Positions 1 to 10,021 of a stretch of 64,000 nucleotides of DNA are shown here, piece after piece (position 1 is the stretch's first letter; the number at the start of each line of letters is the position of its first letter). This DNA is from Vicinamibacterales bacterium (lineage in GTDB: Bacteria; Acidobacteriota; Vicinamibacteria; Vicinamibacterales; UBA8438). The notes under the pieces are model-generated. The model ran no database searches, was not told the origin of the DNA, and was given only the letters and a program-made list of their open reading frames with translations. Location of the stretch: positions 62,001 to 126,000 of the forward strand of contig CALLXD010000016.1 in assembly GCA_937766455.1 (NCBI GenBank), in the 5' to 3' direction. Both the position numbers and the translations under genes were made by a program.

Positions 1-1
1 G

Positions 2-1192
2 GTTGAGCGACGCCTCGTGGCCGACGTGCCGCTGGGCGCGATGCTCAGCGGAGGGCTCGATTCGAGCGCCATCGTGGCCCTCATGCGGCGCGCCACGGGC
101 GCCGGCATACAAACGTTCTCCATCGGGTTCGATCAGCCCGAGTATGATGAGCGTCCGTTCGCCCGGTCGGTGGCCACCGCGTTCGACACCGAGCATCACG
201 AGCTGACCATCCGACCAGACGCCGCCGCGCTGCTCCCCCGGTTGGTCTACCACTACAACGAGCCGTTCGCTGATTCCTCGGCGTTGCCCACGTGGTACCT
301 GAGTGAAATGGCGCGGACTCGCGTTACGGTGGCGCTGAGTGGTGACGGCGGAGACGAGTCGTTCCTCGGATATGACCGGTATGCGGCGTCTCGGCTCGCG
401 GCCACGCTCGACCGCGTGCCGCGTCCGGTGCGTCAGCTGCTTGCGCGGGGTGCGGGCTGCCTGACCAGCAGGTCCGCCCGATCGACGACGACCCGGCTTC
501 GGCGGTTCATGGGGGGACTGGCGACCGATCCGGTCCGCCGATACGGCCGTTGGCTCAGCGTGATGCTCGACGAGCAGAAGTTGGAGCTCTATACGGGAGA
601 CTTCGCGCGCCGTTGGTGCGGCACCGACCCCAAGACGGGTGACGGGTCGCTGGGGCTCCTCCGACAGCAGTGGGCAGAATCTGACGCGACAAGTGCGGTC
701 GAGAAGCTGGTCTACACCGACATTGCGATGTATCTGCCGGACGATCTCCTGGTCAAGATGGACATCGCGTCGATGGCCCATTCGCTCGAGGTGCGCTCAC
801 CGTTTCTTGACCATCATGTGGTGGAGTTTGCCGCCAGTTTGCCAGTGTCGATGAAGCTGCGGGGGCGGACCGCCAAGTATTTGCTGAAGCGAGCGATGAG
901 GACGCGATTGCCGCCGGCCGTGCTGGAGCGGCCCAAGGCGGGGTTCGGTGTCCCAATCGACGAGTGGTTCCGGGGGAGCCTCGGAGACACGGCGCGCGAC
1001 CTCCTGCTGGGTAAGCGGGCCACCGAGCGCGGGTACTTCGAGACAAAGACGGTGCGTCGCTATCTTGACGACCACGCCAAGGGCCGGGCCCAACACCACG
1101 CTCGACTGTGGAGCCTGGTCATGCTCGAGCTGTGGCACCAGACGTTCATCGATCGCCGGGGCGAGATGATGACGGCGCTACCGGTGTCATGA
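2..1192 (+). CDS. asnB: asparagine synthase (glutamine-hydrolyzing), C-terminal part; gene begins upstream of window
   Basis: ORF with SGGLDSSAIVALM (PP-loop), LSGDGGDESFLGYDRY, DDLLVKMDIASMAHSLEVRSPFLDHHVVEFAASLP motifs. Confidence 0.9.
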   Translation, partial: VERRLVADVPLGAMLSGGLDSSAIVALMRRATGAGIQTFSIGFDQPEYDERPFARSVATAFDTEHHELTIRPDAAALLPRLVYHYNEPFADSSALPTWYLSEMARTRVTVALSGDGGDESFLGYDRYAASRLAATLDRVPRPVRQLLARGAGCLTSRSARSTTTRLRRFMGGLATDPVRRYGRWLSVMLDEQKLELYTGDFARRWCGTDPKTGDGSLGLLRQQWAESDATSAVEKLVYTDIAMYLPDDLLVKMDIASMAHSLEVRSPFLDHHVVEFAASLPVSMKLRGRTAKYLLKRAMRTRLPPAVLERPKAGFGVPIDEWFRGSLGDTARDLLLGKRATERGYFETKTVRRYLDDHAKGRAQHHARLWSLVMLELWHQTFIDRRGEMMTALPVS

Positions 1193-2409
1193 GCGGGCAT
1201 GCGGACCATGCACGGGTGCCTGGTCAGATCCGGGTACTCCGGGTCATTGCTCGTCTCAATGTCGGCGGGCCGGCGCGCCACGTTGCGCTGCTTAACGCAG
1301 GTATGGACACAGACCGGCGGTTCCGGTCCTGGCTGGTCACCGGCACAGAGAATCCGAGCGAAGGCACCTTGCTGGATTACGCTCAGGCCCGCGGCGTTGA
1401 GCCGGTGGTCATTCCGGAAATTCGCGGTCAGGCCTCGTTGACCCCCCGCGATTTGATGGCGTTGACCAAGCTCACGGCGCTGACGCGCCGTCTCCGGCCC
1501 CACATTGTGCACACCCATACCGCAAAGGCTGGTTTTCTCGGTCGTCTGGCCGCACGAGCGGCGGGCGTGCCGGTCGTACTGCACACCTACCATGGGCATG
1601 TCTTGAGCGGCTACTACAGCCAGGCCAAGACGCGCGCGCTTCAGCTGATGGAGCGTGGGCTGGCGCATCTGTCGGACCAACTCATTGCCGTGAGCGACCG
1701 CGTGCGCGACGATCTGGTCCAGTTTGGCGTCGCCCCCGCCGAGCGTTTTCGCGTGGTGCCGCTCGGGCTCGACCTGGCTCCGCTCTTCGACGTGAGCGCC
1801 CAACGCGGCGTGTTGCGGCGAGAACTGGGCGTGTCTCTGGATGCTCCGCTGGTCGGCATCGTGGGGCGGCTGTTTCCAATCAAGAACCACGCGCTCTTTC
1901 TCGACGCGGCGGCTCGTCTACTTGCGGAGCAGCCCGACGCCCGGTTTGTCATCGTTGGCGACGGCGCACTACGGGATGAGCTAGAGGCGCGAGCCGAGCA
2001 CCCGGACCTTGCCGGCCGTGTCTACTTCACGGGGTGGCGGCATGACCTGGCCACGGTCTACGCCGACCTGGACGTATTGGCCGTGTCATCTCGCAATGAG
2101 GGGACACCCGTGTCAGCCATCGAGGCGATGGCCGCGGGGTGCGCAGTCGTTGCCACTCGAGTCGGGGGTCTGCCAGACCTCATCGCCGATGGCCGTACCG
2201 GTACCCTGGTGCCGGCCGACGATCCGGCCGCGCTGTCCTCCGCGATTGGTCAGACGCTGAGGGATCCTCTCGGAACAAGGACGATATGTGCCGCGGCCCG
2301 GGCCGACGTTGAGCATCGCTTCATGGCCACACGGCTTGTGGACGACATGAAGGCCCTGTATCTTCACCTGCTGGCCGCCAAAGGGGTGGCCTGGGGGGAG
2401 GACACGTGA
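1189..2409 (+). CDS. glycosyltransferase family 4 (GT-B)
   Basis: RVIARLNVGGPARHV, HTHTAKAGFLGR, VGRLFPIKNH, SSRNEGTPVSAIEAMAAGCAVVATRVGGLPDLI; internal ATG at 1189 fits better than 1108. Confidence 0.88.
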   Translation: MSGHADHARVPGQIRVLRVIARLNVGGPARHVALLNAGMDTDRRFRSWLVTGTENPSEGTLLDYAQARGVEPVVIPEIRGQASLTPRDLMALTKLTALTRRLRPHIVHTHTAKAGFLGRLAARAAGVPVVLHTYHGHVLSGYYSQAKTRALQLMERGLAHLSDQLIAVSDRVRDDLVQFGVAPAERFRVVPLGLDLAPLFDVSAQRGVLRRELGVSLDAPLVGIVGRLFPIKNHALFLDAAARLLAEQPDARFVIVGDGALRDELEARAEHPDLAGRVYFTGWRHDLATVYADLDVLAVSSRNEGTPVSAIEAMAAGCAVVATRVGGLPDLIADGRTGTLVPADDPAALSSAIGQTLRDPLGTRTICAAARADVEHRFMATRLVDDMKALYLHLLAAKGVAWGEDT

Positions 2410-3503
2410 CGTCTGGTGGGTTCCTTGGTGTGTTGGGATCGGCGCGCGCCGGCCTGTTGCGTCTGCTGGGCCTGGCATCGCGACGGGATATCCTGGCGAC
2501 GCAGCAACGGCTTGACGCGCTGCTTCGTGAGCATCGGCGCGCGACGGACACGGCCAAGACGTTGAAGACGCTCGCTCGGGACGTCACGGATGTGGCGGGT
2601 CGCCTGGAGCAGGTGCAGATTCAACTCGGCAGTCAGACGCGCGGTATTGACGGCCGGCTCCGCCACGTCGAGCGCAATGTGCAGTCGCTGGTTCGACACG
2701 AGTATCTCGACCAGGCGGCCTTGCCGTTTCCGCACAACGTCCTGTCGCAGCGGTTTCACGAGTGGTCACAGAACGAGGAGGACGGGATCACGCTGGCATT
2801 GATCCGGCTGGTGGGCGAGACCAATCGCCGCTTTGTCGAGATCGGCGCGGGGACCAACGGAGGGAACTCCGGGTTTCTCGCCACGAGCTGTGGCTGGACC
2901 GGGTTGATGGTCGATGGCAGTCCCGCCCGGGCAAAGAAGCTCGTCAGGCGCTTTGGCCAGTTCGGGGTGCGAGCCCTGGGGTCCTGGATCACCGTTGAGA
3001 ACGTCAACCAGCTCGTGACGGAGAGCGGCTTGTCCGGTGAGATCGATCTGCTGAGCCTGGATATCGATGGCAACGACTTCTGGGTGTGGCGTCAACTTGA
3101 TGCCTGTTCGCCTCGCATCGTCATTCTGGAATTCAATCCCGCGTTCGGTCCAGAGCGCGCCGTGACGGTGCAGTACGACGAGGCGTTCGATCGGGCGAAC
3201 TTCAAAGCGGTTACCCCTATGTTCTATGGGGCGTCGCTGACGGCATTTGAGCGGCTGGGCCGAGAGAAGGGATATCGGTTGGTGCTGGTCGAGCCGCGCG
3301 GTATCAACGCGTACTTCTTGCGTGACGACGTCGGCGCAGGTATTCCGGCGGTGTCCGCCGCCCGCGTGCATCCGGACCCCTCCATGGACGCCCAGCCGCT
3401 CTTCGCTCGGATCGCCGACGCGCAACTACCTCTGGTTGACCTCGATAGTCCCGGAGAACCCGAAGCCAGCGCCCCGAAGCGTTCGCGTGAGGACCAGCCG
3501 TAG
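2406..3503 (+). CDS. FkbM-like/SAM-dependent methyltransferase-type protein with N-terminal coiled coil
   Basis: FVEIGAGTNGGNSGFLATSCGWTGLMVDGSP and LLSLDIDGNDFWVW motifs; heptad-like N-terminus. Confidence 0.6.
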   Translation: MTSGGFLGVLGSARAGLLRLLGLASRRDILATQQRLDALLREHRRATDTAKTLKTLARDVTDVAGRLEQVQIQLGSQTRGIDGRLRHVERNVQSLVRHEYLDQAALPFPHNVLSQRFHEWSQNEEDGITLALIRLVGETNRRFVEIGAGTNGGNSGFLATSCGWTGLMVDGSPARAKKLVRRFGQFGVRALGSWITVENVNQLVTESGLSGEIDLLSLDIDGNDFWVWRQLDACSPRIVILEFNPAFGPERAVTVQYDEAFDRANFKAVTPMFYGASLTAFERLGREKGYRLVLVEPRGINAYFLRDDVGAGIPAVSAARVHPDPSMDAQPLFARIADAQLPLVDLDSPGEPEASAPKRSREDQP

Positions 3504-3509
3504 TCGAGT

Positions 3510-4589
3510 GTGAGCATGGAAGGGATTCTTGTGTCGGATCTGCTGGCGTTCTCAGCGGCGTTCGTTGCCGCGTCGACGTTGACGCCGGCCGCCCGTGACC
3601 TCGCATTCAAAGTCGGGCTCCTGGATCACCCGGGACCACGGAAGGTTCACGGCGCCCCGATGCCGCTGCTGGGAGGCCTCGCGGTGTATCTGGCCACGGT
3701 GTTCGCCATTGCGGTCTTCGTTCAGGACGCAGAGTGGTCACAGATGCTTGGGATTTTCGTCGCCTCGACAGTGGCGCTCGTGGTGGGCACCCTTGACGAT
3801 CGCGGCATGTTGCATCATCAAGTGAAGCTCATGATGGCTATGCCGTTCGCGGCGGTGATCCTCATCGCCACGGACATGCATAGCGAAGTGTTCCATTGCA
3901 TCACCGCCGTCCCGGTGTTCGGTTTCCCCGGTGCCTGGCTCGATTTCGCGTTGTCGTTCGTCTGGTTCGTCGGCATCATCGCCGCGTTCAGCATTCTCGA
4001 CCACATGGATGGCCTATGCGCCGGGGTGGCCGCGATCGTGGCCGCGTTCAGCGTGTCGTTCGCGGCGGTCGGGGGCCAACTGTTGGTGGGCACGCTGGCG
4101 GCCGCCATCTTGGGCGCTTCGCTCGGTTTCCTCCGCTTCAATGCCAAGCCGGCGCGTATCTTCCTTGGTGACGGTGGAGCGATGCTGCTCGGGCTCGTCT
4201 CCGCCACGCTGGGCATCAAGCTACGTTTTTCAGAGCTGGCTCCGACCGTCAGTTGGATGCTCCCGGTGCTCATTCTCGCCGTGCCTATTTTTGATACGAC
4301 GCTTGTCACCGTGTCGCGCATTCGACGAGGCCTGGTACCGTTCGCTTCACCTGGGAAGGATCACACGGCACATCGGCTCGTCGCCCTCGGACTCAGCCAC
4401 CGCCAGGCCGTCACGGCGATGTATGGGGTTGGGATAGCAGGTGGACTGCTGGCGTGGCTCGTCGCCCTCGTCGGTCCGGCCGCCGGACTCCCGGTTTGCA
4501 CGGGGGTCGGCCTGGCTGGACTGTGTGCGATTGTGTGGCTCGAGCGGGCGCCCTTTGAGCGGCAGGGGGCCGCACCTACAAACGTATGA
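3510..4589 (+). CDS. MraY/WecA-family undecaprenyl-phosphate sugar-1-phosphate transferase
   Basis: DHPGPRKVHGAPMPLLGGLAVYL, DHMDGLCAG, KPARIFLGDGGAMLLG, multi-TM; GTG start. Confidence 0.85.
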   Translation: MSMEGILVSDLLAFSAAFVAASTLTPAARDLAFKVGLLDHPGPRKVHGAPMPLLGGLAVYLATVFAIAVFVQDAEWSQMLGIFVASTVALVVGTLDDRGMLHHQVKLMMAMPFAAVILIATDMHSEVFHCITAVPVFGFPGAWLDFALSFVWFVGIIAAFSILDHMDGLCAGVAAIVAAFSVSFAAVGGQLLVGTLAAAILGASLGFLRFNAKPARIFLGDGGAMLLGLVSATLGIKLRFSELAPTVSWMLPVLILAVPIFDTTLVTVSRIRRGLVPFASPGKDHTAHRLVALGLSHRQAVTAMYGVGIAGGLLAWLVALVGPAAGLPVCTGVGLAGLCAIVWLERAPFERQGAAPTNV

Positions 4590-5746
4590 CGCAGCGCCAC
4601 GACTCCGCACCGATCACGATCGTCGGCGGTTCGGCCACCGGGCTATTCGCGGCCGAGCGGCTGGCCCGGGCGGGCCGGCCGGTCACGTTGCTGGAGAGCG
4701 CCGATGATTGGTCCCCCGAGCCACGGACCCTGATCGTCACGCGCCGCATGCGTGATCTGCTGGGCGAGGTGGGCGACCGCTCGGTTGTCAACGCGATCAG
4801 CCGCTTCGAGCTGGTGACCGCCGGGCGGACCGCCTCCGTTGCGTTGTCGGAGCCCGACCTGATCATCGAGCGCGCGGTGCTCGTTCCTGGGCTCGCCGAA
4901 CTCGCGGTGGCGGCCGGTGTGGACCTGTGTATGGGGAGCCGCGTGTCCGGTCTCACCGCCACCGACGAGGGTGTCACGCTGGAGGTCGGCCGTCGGGGAG
5001 CGACTGAGGAACGAAAAGCCACCACGGTGGTCGGCGCGGACGGCAGCTTTAGTCGCGTGGCCCGTGCGGCCGGTTGGCCTCCCTTGACGACGGTCCCCCT
5101 CGTACAGGCCATCGTCAAGCTGCCGTCGGACTTGGCGCCCGATACCGCGCGGGTCTGGTTCCAACCGGACGATACGCCCTACTTCTACTGGCTCATTCCC
5201 GAGTCCCCTGAACGAGGCGCGCTCGGTCTCATTGGCGAAGATGGCCCTGAGACGCGCCGTTGTCTGGAACGGTTTCTTGAGCAACAGGGCCTGGAGCCGC
5301 TGGAGTTTCAAGCGGCGCGCATTCCCTGTTACACCCAGTGGGTACCGCCCCACCGCCGCATGGGCGGCGCGGACATCTACTTGGTGGGTGACGCCGCTGC
5401 GCATGTCAAGGTCACCACCGTGGGCGGAATCGTCACGGGCTTTCGTGGGGCGCTCGGGGTCGCTGACACCATTCTCCACGGTCGCACCAGTGCCGCACTG
5501 CCTCGCCTGAAGCGAGAGCTCGATTGGCACCGACTGCTGCGTCGGTCGCTGGACCGCTTCAGCGAACAGGACTACGAACTCCTGCTTGACGTGTTGAGTC
5601 CCGGCGCCAAGGGCGTGCTGGGCACCCTGACTCGCGATGAGCCCGCCAGCATCATGCTCCGTCTCTGTCTCGCCCAACCCCGCCTGATCGTGCTCGGCCT
5701 ACGCACCCTGCTGTTCGCCTCTCCCCGTTCGCCACTCGCCTCCTAG
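4586..5746 (+). CDS. FAD-dependent oxidoreductase (geranylgeranyl reductase-like)
   Basis: ITIVGGSATGLFAAERLARAGRPVTLLE, VVGADGSFSRVARAAG, YLVGDAAAHVKVTTVGGI; ATGA overlap with previous gene. Confidence 0.8.
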   Translation: MTQRHDSAPITIVGGSATGLFAAERLARAGRPVTLLESADDWSPEPRTLIVTRRMRDLLGEVGDRSVVNAISRFELVTAGRTASVALSEPDLIIERAVLVPGLAELAVAAGVDLCMGSRVSGLTATDEGVTLEVGRRGATEERKATTVVGADGSFSRVARAAGWPPLTTVPLVQAIVKLPSDLAPDTARVWFQPDDTPYFYWLIPESPERGALGLIGEDGPETRRCLERFLEQQGLEPLEFQAARIPCYTQWVPPHRRMGGADIYLVGDAAAHVKVTTVGGIVTGFRGALGVADTILHGRTSAALPRLKRELDWHRLLRRSLDRFSEQDYELLLDVLSPGAKGVLGTLTRDEPASIMLRLCLAQPRLIVLGLRTLLFASPRSPLAS

Positions 5747-5911
5747 GTTGCTGGACGGCTGCTACATCGTCGTCCGGGACATTGATCTGTCGAACAACCG
5801 TGGCCTCCCGCCGCGCCGCGTCTGCTGGCGTCGGTTCTTCGCCGCCCACGGACGTCCCCTCTCGCCACGTGATTGACGCGACCGCGCGGTGACGGCCCGC
5901 GGCAAGCCGGG

Positions 5912-7303
5912 CTAGAGCTTCTGACCGGTGACCGCGTAGTCGAGGAAGGTGAAGAGCAGCGTGTTGATCTTGTCGACGTTCAGGTTGAAGGTCTTGACCA
6001 GTGCTGTGACGTCGTCGGAAGCCGCTGTGGTCAACTCGACCCGCTTGAGTTTGGCCTCTTCGTCGGCGGGCGAGCTGAACTGCACATCGAGGCGCTGAAA
6101 CCCGCTGGCTTCCAGTAGAAAGCGAAGGGTGTCGGGTGGAATCGGGCGTTCGTGGGTGATGTCTCTCAGGTAGGGCCCGAAGAACGCGGACCAGGAATCG
6201 ACGTTCAGGGTTTCCAGGATGATCGTCGAGTCGGGACGCAGTTTGTGGTACGCCACTTCGAGGAACCGTAGCAGGTAATCTGACGTAAAGTGCTCAACGA
6301 CCTGGGTAGCAATGATGCCGCCCAGGGAGGCGTCAGGCAGAGAGAGCAGGTACCCGACCGCGTCGCCTTCGGCGACGTCGAGACCCCGATCGCGGCAGAC
6401 GGCCACCATCTCCAGATTGGCGTCCAGTCCCCGCGCGCTGATCCCACGGTCGCGGAGCATGCCAAGAAATTCACCTCGTCCACATCCGATGTCCAGCACG
6501 TCAGCGGCGCCCGTGAACCGCTCGCAGTAGCCTTCGAGGCGGCTGGCGATATCCGCCTCGCTGCCCCGGAATGCCTGCTCGAAACCGACGTACTTGTACG
6601 CATCCAGAGCATTGGAACCGGAGGCCGGGCGGGCCCGCGTTGTCAGGGGCGCGCTGGTCGGAATGGCTGCGGCGTCCGCGGCCAATGCGTTGGCACCGCC
6701 GGCTGAGGGTTCCGTGATCAACCGCTCCAGCTCGCGTTTCATCGCAACCTGTCGTTGCTGAACCAGCCCCACTGTGCGTTCGAGCAGACGGACCGGATTC
6801 TCGTTCACCCGCCGAATGAGACCGGTGACTTCGCGATCCTTGGTGTCGACGTACGGGGTGATTTGCTGCGCCCAGACGACCAGGGCGGATTGAAAGGTGC
6901 GAAGCGCGTCGCACTCGTCGCGCAGCAACGTCACCGTGGCGCTGAGCGACTGGGCCGCCTGGCGCTCGGTTTCGGCGGCGGCTGTCAGTTGGTTGATGAG
7001 TGTCCGATTGATCTTGTCCTGCCGGGTCACGACCGGTCCGAGGATGGACCAAACCAGACGCCGTGCCCAGCCGGATATGCCTCCGCCGTCGGCTGGTTGG
7101 GCGGGCACGTCCGAGAGCAAGCCGGCCGCAGCATCCAACTCCGTGGTGCCAAGCACGGGAGGAGCCGGCGGCACCTCGGGCAGTGCCTGAATCGCGCGGT
7201 CGAGGGCTGTCAGCGCGTTGTTGTAGAGCTGATCTGCCGTTTTGCGCTCGCGGGTGAGCCGACTCAGATCGGTGGCGCTGAGGGTGCGATCGGGGTCGGT
7301 CAT
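5912..7303 (-). CDS. class I SAM-dependent methyltransferase with long N-terminal coiled-coil region
   Basis: VLDIGCGRGEFLGMLRDRGISARGLDAN, GGIIATQVVEHF motifs in C-terminal half. Confidence 0.75.
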   Translation of the reverse strand: MTDPDRTLSATDLSRLTRERKTADQLYNNALTALDRAIQALPEVPPAPPVLGTTELDAAAGLLSDVPAQPADGGGISGWARRLVWSILGPVVTRQDKINRTLINQLTAAAETERQAAQSLSATVTLLRDECDALRTFQSALVVWAQQITPYVDTKDREVTGLIRRVNENPVRLLERTVGLVQQRQVAMKRELERLITEPSAGGANALAADAAAIPTSAPLTTRARPASGSNALDAYKYVGFEQAFRGSEADIASRLEGYCERFTGAADVLDIGCGRGEFLGMLRDRGISARGLDANLEMVAVCRDRGLDVAEGDAVGYLLSLPDASLGGIIATQVVEHFTSDYLLRFLEVAYHKLRPDSTIILETLNVDSWSAFFGPYLRDITHERPIPPDTLRFLLEASGFQRLDVQFSSPADEEAKLKRVELTTAASDDVTALVKTFNLNVDKINTLLFTFLDYAVTGQKL

Positions 7304-7329
7304 CGTGTATTCCGGACGTCCTGTTAGGG

Positions 7330-8133
7330 TCAGGAACCCGTGACCAGCCCATCCGGTGGGCTGCTGGCGGTGGCATAACGCTTCCGCGGCATCCGACCGG
7401 CGAGATAGGCTTGCCGACCGGCCACGACGCCGAGCTTCATCGCTTCGGCCATAGCCACCGGGTCTTGCGCGGCCGCGATGGCGGTATTCATCAGGACCCC
7501 GTCGACACCGAGCTCCATGGCGACCGCCGCATCCGATGCGGTGCCAACGCCGGCGTCCACGATGACCGGGACCCCGGCGAATTCCTTGATGATCTGAATG
7601 TTGTTCCGATTCTGAATGCCGAGCCCAGAGCCAATCGGCGCGCCGAGTGGCATGACCGCGGCCGCGCCCGCCTCCTCGAGCTGGCGGCAGATCACCGGGT
7701 CGTCAGTCGTGTAGGGCAGGACCACAAAGCCCTCCTTGACGAGCACCCGTGTCGCTTCGAGCAGCGCTGCGTTGTCAGGGAACAGCGTGCGCTCGTCGCC
7801 GATGACCTCAAGCTTGACCCACTCAGACAGACCTACCTCACGCCCGAGGCGGGCCGTGCGGATGGCGTCGTCCGCGGTATAACAGCCAGCCGTGTTGGGT
7901 AGCAGCGCGTAGCGCGTCGTGTCGATGTAGTCGAGCAACGATTCCTTACTGCGGTCGGTCAGGTTGACCCGTCGTACGGCCACGGTGACCATGTCAGCCC
8001 CCGACGCGGTATGGGCCTGCCGCATGATCTCGTTCGTCGCGTACTTTCCGGTACCGACGATGAGCCGTGACGAGAATGTCCTGCCGGCGATGATGAGCGC
8101 GTCGCTATCCATGTCGGGTCGTGTGTGTGTCAC
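7330..8133 (-). CDS. thiG: thiazole synthase
   Basis: [59 protein letters not shown]. Confidence 0.93.
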   Translation of the reverse strand: MTHTRPDMDSDALIIAGRTFSSRLIVGTGKYATNEIMRQAHTASGADMVTVAVRRVNLTDRSKESLLDYIDTTRYALLPNTAGCYTADDAIRTARLGREVGLSEWVKLEVIGDERTLFPDNAALLEATRVLVKEGFVVLPYTTDDPVICRQLEEAGAAAVMPLGAPIGSGLGIQNRNNIQIIKEFAGVPVIVDAGVGTASDAAVAMELGVDGVLMNTAIAAAQDPVAMAEAMKLGVVAGRQAYLAGRMPRKRYATASSPPDGLVTGS

Positions 8134-8167
8134 CGATGTGTCACCGCGTGATGAGGACTGGTTCAGG

Positions 8168-8368
8168 CTAGCCGCCGCCGACGAAATTTACGATTTCGAC
8201 CTGGTCGCCCGACTGCACAACGGTCGAATTGAAGCCGTCGCGCTTCACGATAGTGAGATTGTGTTCGACGGCCACGCCGCGGGGGTCGATGTCGAGCGTC
8301 GCCAGCAAATCGTCGATGGTCAACGGCTCGGCGAGCTCGTACGGGTCGCCGTTCAAGGTGATTCGCAA
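8168..8368 (-). CDS. thiS: sulfur carrier protein ThiS
   Basis: 66 aa, ends in [14 protein letters not shown]; adjacent to thiG. Confidence 0.9.
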   Translation of the reverse strand: MRITLNGDPYELAEPLTIDDLLATLDIDPRGVAVEHNLTIVKRDGFNSTVVQSGDQVEIVNFVGGG

Positions 8369-8498
8369 CGCTACCGTCCTGGCTCGTCGTGTGACCGAAG
8401 CCTGTCAGCAGCCTATCGTGTCGGCGATCTTGAAGTCAAGGGTAAGCGATTGCTCAAACAGGAGTTACGAGGATCATGCGGCGGTTCGACGGCTCATA

Positions 8499-8526
8499 TT
8501 GACTTGCAGCGAGCGCCTCCTATACG
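8499..8526 (+). promoter_or_regulatory. putative sigma-70-type promoter for the nqr operon
   Basis: TTGACT (8499-8504), 16-nt spacer, TATACG (8521-8526), upstream of nqrA. Confidence 0.5.
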
Positions 8527-8593
8527 ATGCCTGTTACACTGGTCGCTTGGTACGAGTGTGAGCCGCTAGCGCAGGCGGTGATTTTTTTTGACT

Positions 8594-8619
8594 TAGCTTG
8601 AGAAATTTTTCACAAGCTA
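8594..8619 (+). promoter_or_regulatory. 26-bp near-perfect dyad in nqr leader (operator or RNA hairpin)
   Basis: TAGCTTG-A-GAAA-TT-TTTC-A-CAAGCTA; preceded by T8 run at 8582-8589. Confidence 0.45.
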
Positions 8620-8649
8620 GGAGCGTGCCAGGTTACTGCCACCAATCAC

Positions 8650-10020
8650 ATGGGTCTCCACACCATTCGCAAGGGGCTGCGGCTCCCCATCGTGGGTGAA
8701 CCCGAGCAGTCCATTGAGACGGCCCGGACGCCGCGCCGGGTGGCGTTGCTGGGGGACGACTACGTTGGGTTGCGACCGACGATGCACGTCGCCGTCGGTG
8801 ACGATGTTCGCCGGGGCCAACTGCTTTTTGAGGACAAGAAGCGGCCTGGCGTCCGGTTCACTGCACCGGGGTCTGGACGTGTGTCCGCCGTGAACCGCGG
8901 CGACCGGCGCGCGTTCCGCTCGTTGGTCATCGACCTCAGCCGAGACGAGCGAGAAGGGCGCGGCGAGGCTGTCAGGTTCAGCGCGTTCAGCGGGCGGCAC
9001 CCGGGTGAACTCAGCCGCACCGACGTGCGCGCCCTGCTGGTGGAGTCCGGGCTATGGGTGGCGCTTCGGTCGCGCCCGTTCAGCCGCGTCGCCGATCCGG
9101 AGATGCAGCCGCACGCCATCTTCGTGACCGCCATCGACACCGAGCCGCTCACCCCGGATGTAGACGTCGTGCTGGAGGGTGCGCACGGTGCATTCGAGCG
9201 TGGCGTGGCCGCGCTGGGACGGCTGACTGACGGTACCGTCTACGTGTGCACGGCACCGGGAAGCGCCGTGCCCGTGCGCGAAAACGAGCAAATCCGGCGG
9301 GAGGAGTTTGCTGGCCCACACCCGGCTGGTACGGCCGGCGTGCACATCCATCGGCTGGATGCCGTCGACCGCGGGAAGCTGGTGTGGCACGTTGGCTACC
9401 AGGACGTGGTCGCGATGGGACGGTTGTTCGAGTCCGGCGAATTGTCGGTTGACCGGGTGGTGGCGCTGACGGGTCCTGCGCAGCCCCGCCCGCGGCTTGT
9501 TCGCACGCGACTAGGCGCCGCGACGGATGACCTGCTGGTGGACGACGCGGTCGCAGGGGAGACCCGGGTCGTGTCCGGTTCTGTCTTGACAGGGCGAGCG
9601 GCCTCGGGCGACGTGGATGGCTTTCTGGGCCGATATCACCGCCAGGTGTGCGTGATTATTGAAGGACGCGCGCGTGAGTTCTTTGGCTGGGTGTCTCCCG
9701 GTGCGACGAAGTTCTCTGCGTCGCGGGCCTTTCTGTCTGCGCTCAGACCAGGCCACCGGTTCGGATTCTCGACCACAACCCATGGTTCGGTGCGCGCGAT
9801 CGTGCCTATCGGGCTGTATGAAAAAGTGCTGCCCATGGACCTGTTGCCGACGCCGCTTTTGCGGGCGCTGGTCATGCAGGATGTCGAGCGTGCCGAAGAG
9901 CTGGGGTGTTTGGAGCTGGACGAAGAGGATCTGGCGCTCTGCACATTCGTGTGCCCCAGCAAGATCGACTACGGCCGGTCGTTGCGTGGTGTGTTGAATA
10001 CCCTCGAGGCTGAGGGCTGA
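8650..10020 (+). CDS. nqrA: Na+-translocating NADH:quinone reductase subunit A
   Basis: RKGLRLPIVGEPEQ, FTAPGSGRVSAVNRGDRR, LPTPLLRALVMQDVERAEELGCLELDEEDLALCTFVCPSKIDYG. Confidence 0.95.
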   Translation: MGLHTIRKGLRLPIVGEPEQSIETARTPRRVALLGDDYVGLRPTMHVAVGDDVRRGQLLFEDKKRPGVRFTAPGSGRVSAVNRGDRRAFRSLVIDLSRDEREGRGEAVRFSAFSGRHPGELSRTDVRALLVESGLWVALRSRPFSRVADPEMQPHAIFVTAIDTEPLTPDVDVVLEGAHGAFERGVAALGRLTDGTVYVCTAPGSAVPVRENEQIRREEFAGPHPAGTAGVHIHRLDAVDRGKLVWHVGYQDVVAMGRLFESGELSVDRVVALTGPAQPRPRLVRTRLGAATDDLLVDDAVAGETRVVSGSVLTGRAASGDVDGFLGRYHRQVCVIIEGRAREFFGWVSPGATKFSASRAFLSALRPGHRFGFSTTTHGSVRAIVPIGLYEKVLPMDLLPTPLLRALVMQDVERAEELGCLELDEEDLALCTFVCPSKIDYGRSLRGVLNTLEAEG

Positions 10021-10021
10021 G

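Noticed and set aside
8369-8490. Possible TPP riboswitch upstream of thiS (minus strand contains ACCCTTGACTTCAAGATCG)
   Set aside because: Only one superficially similar patch; the CTGAGA box and second conserved arm are not present in a workable order.
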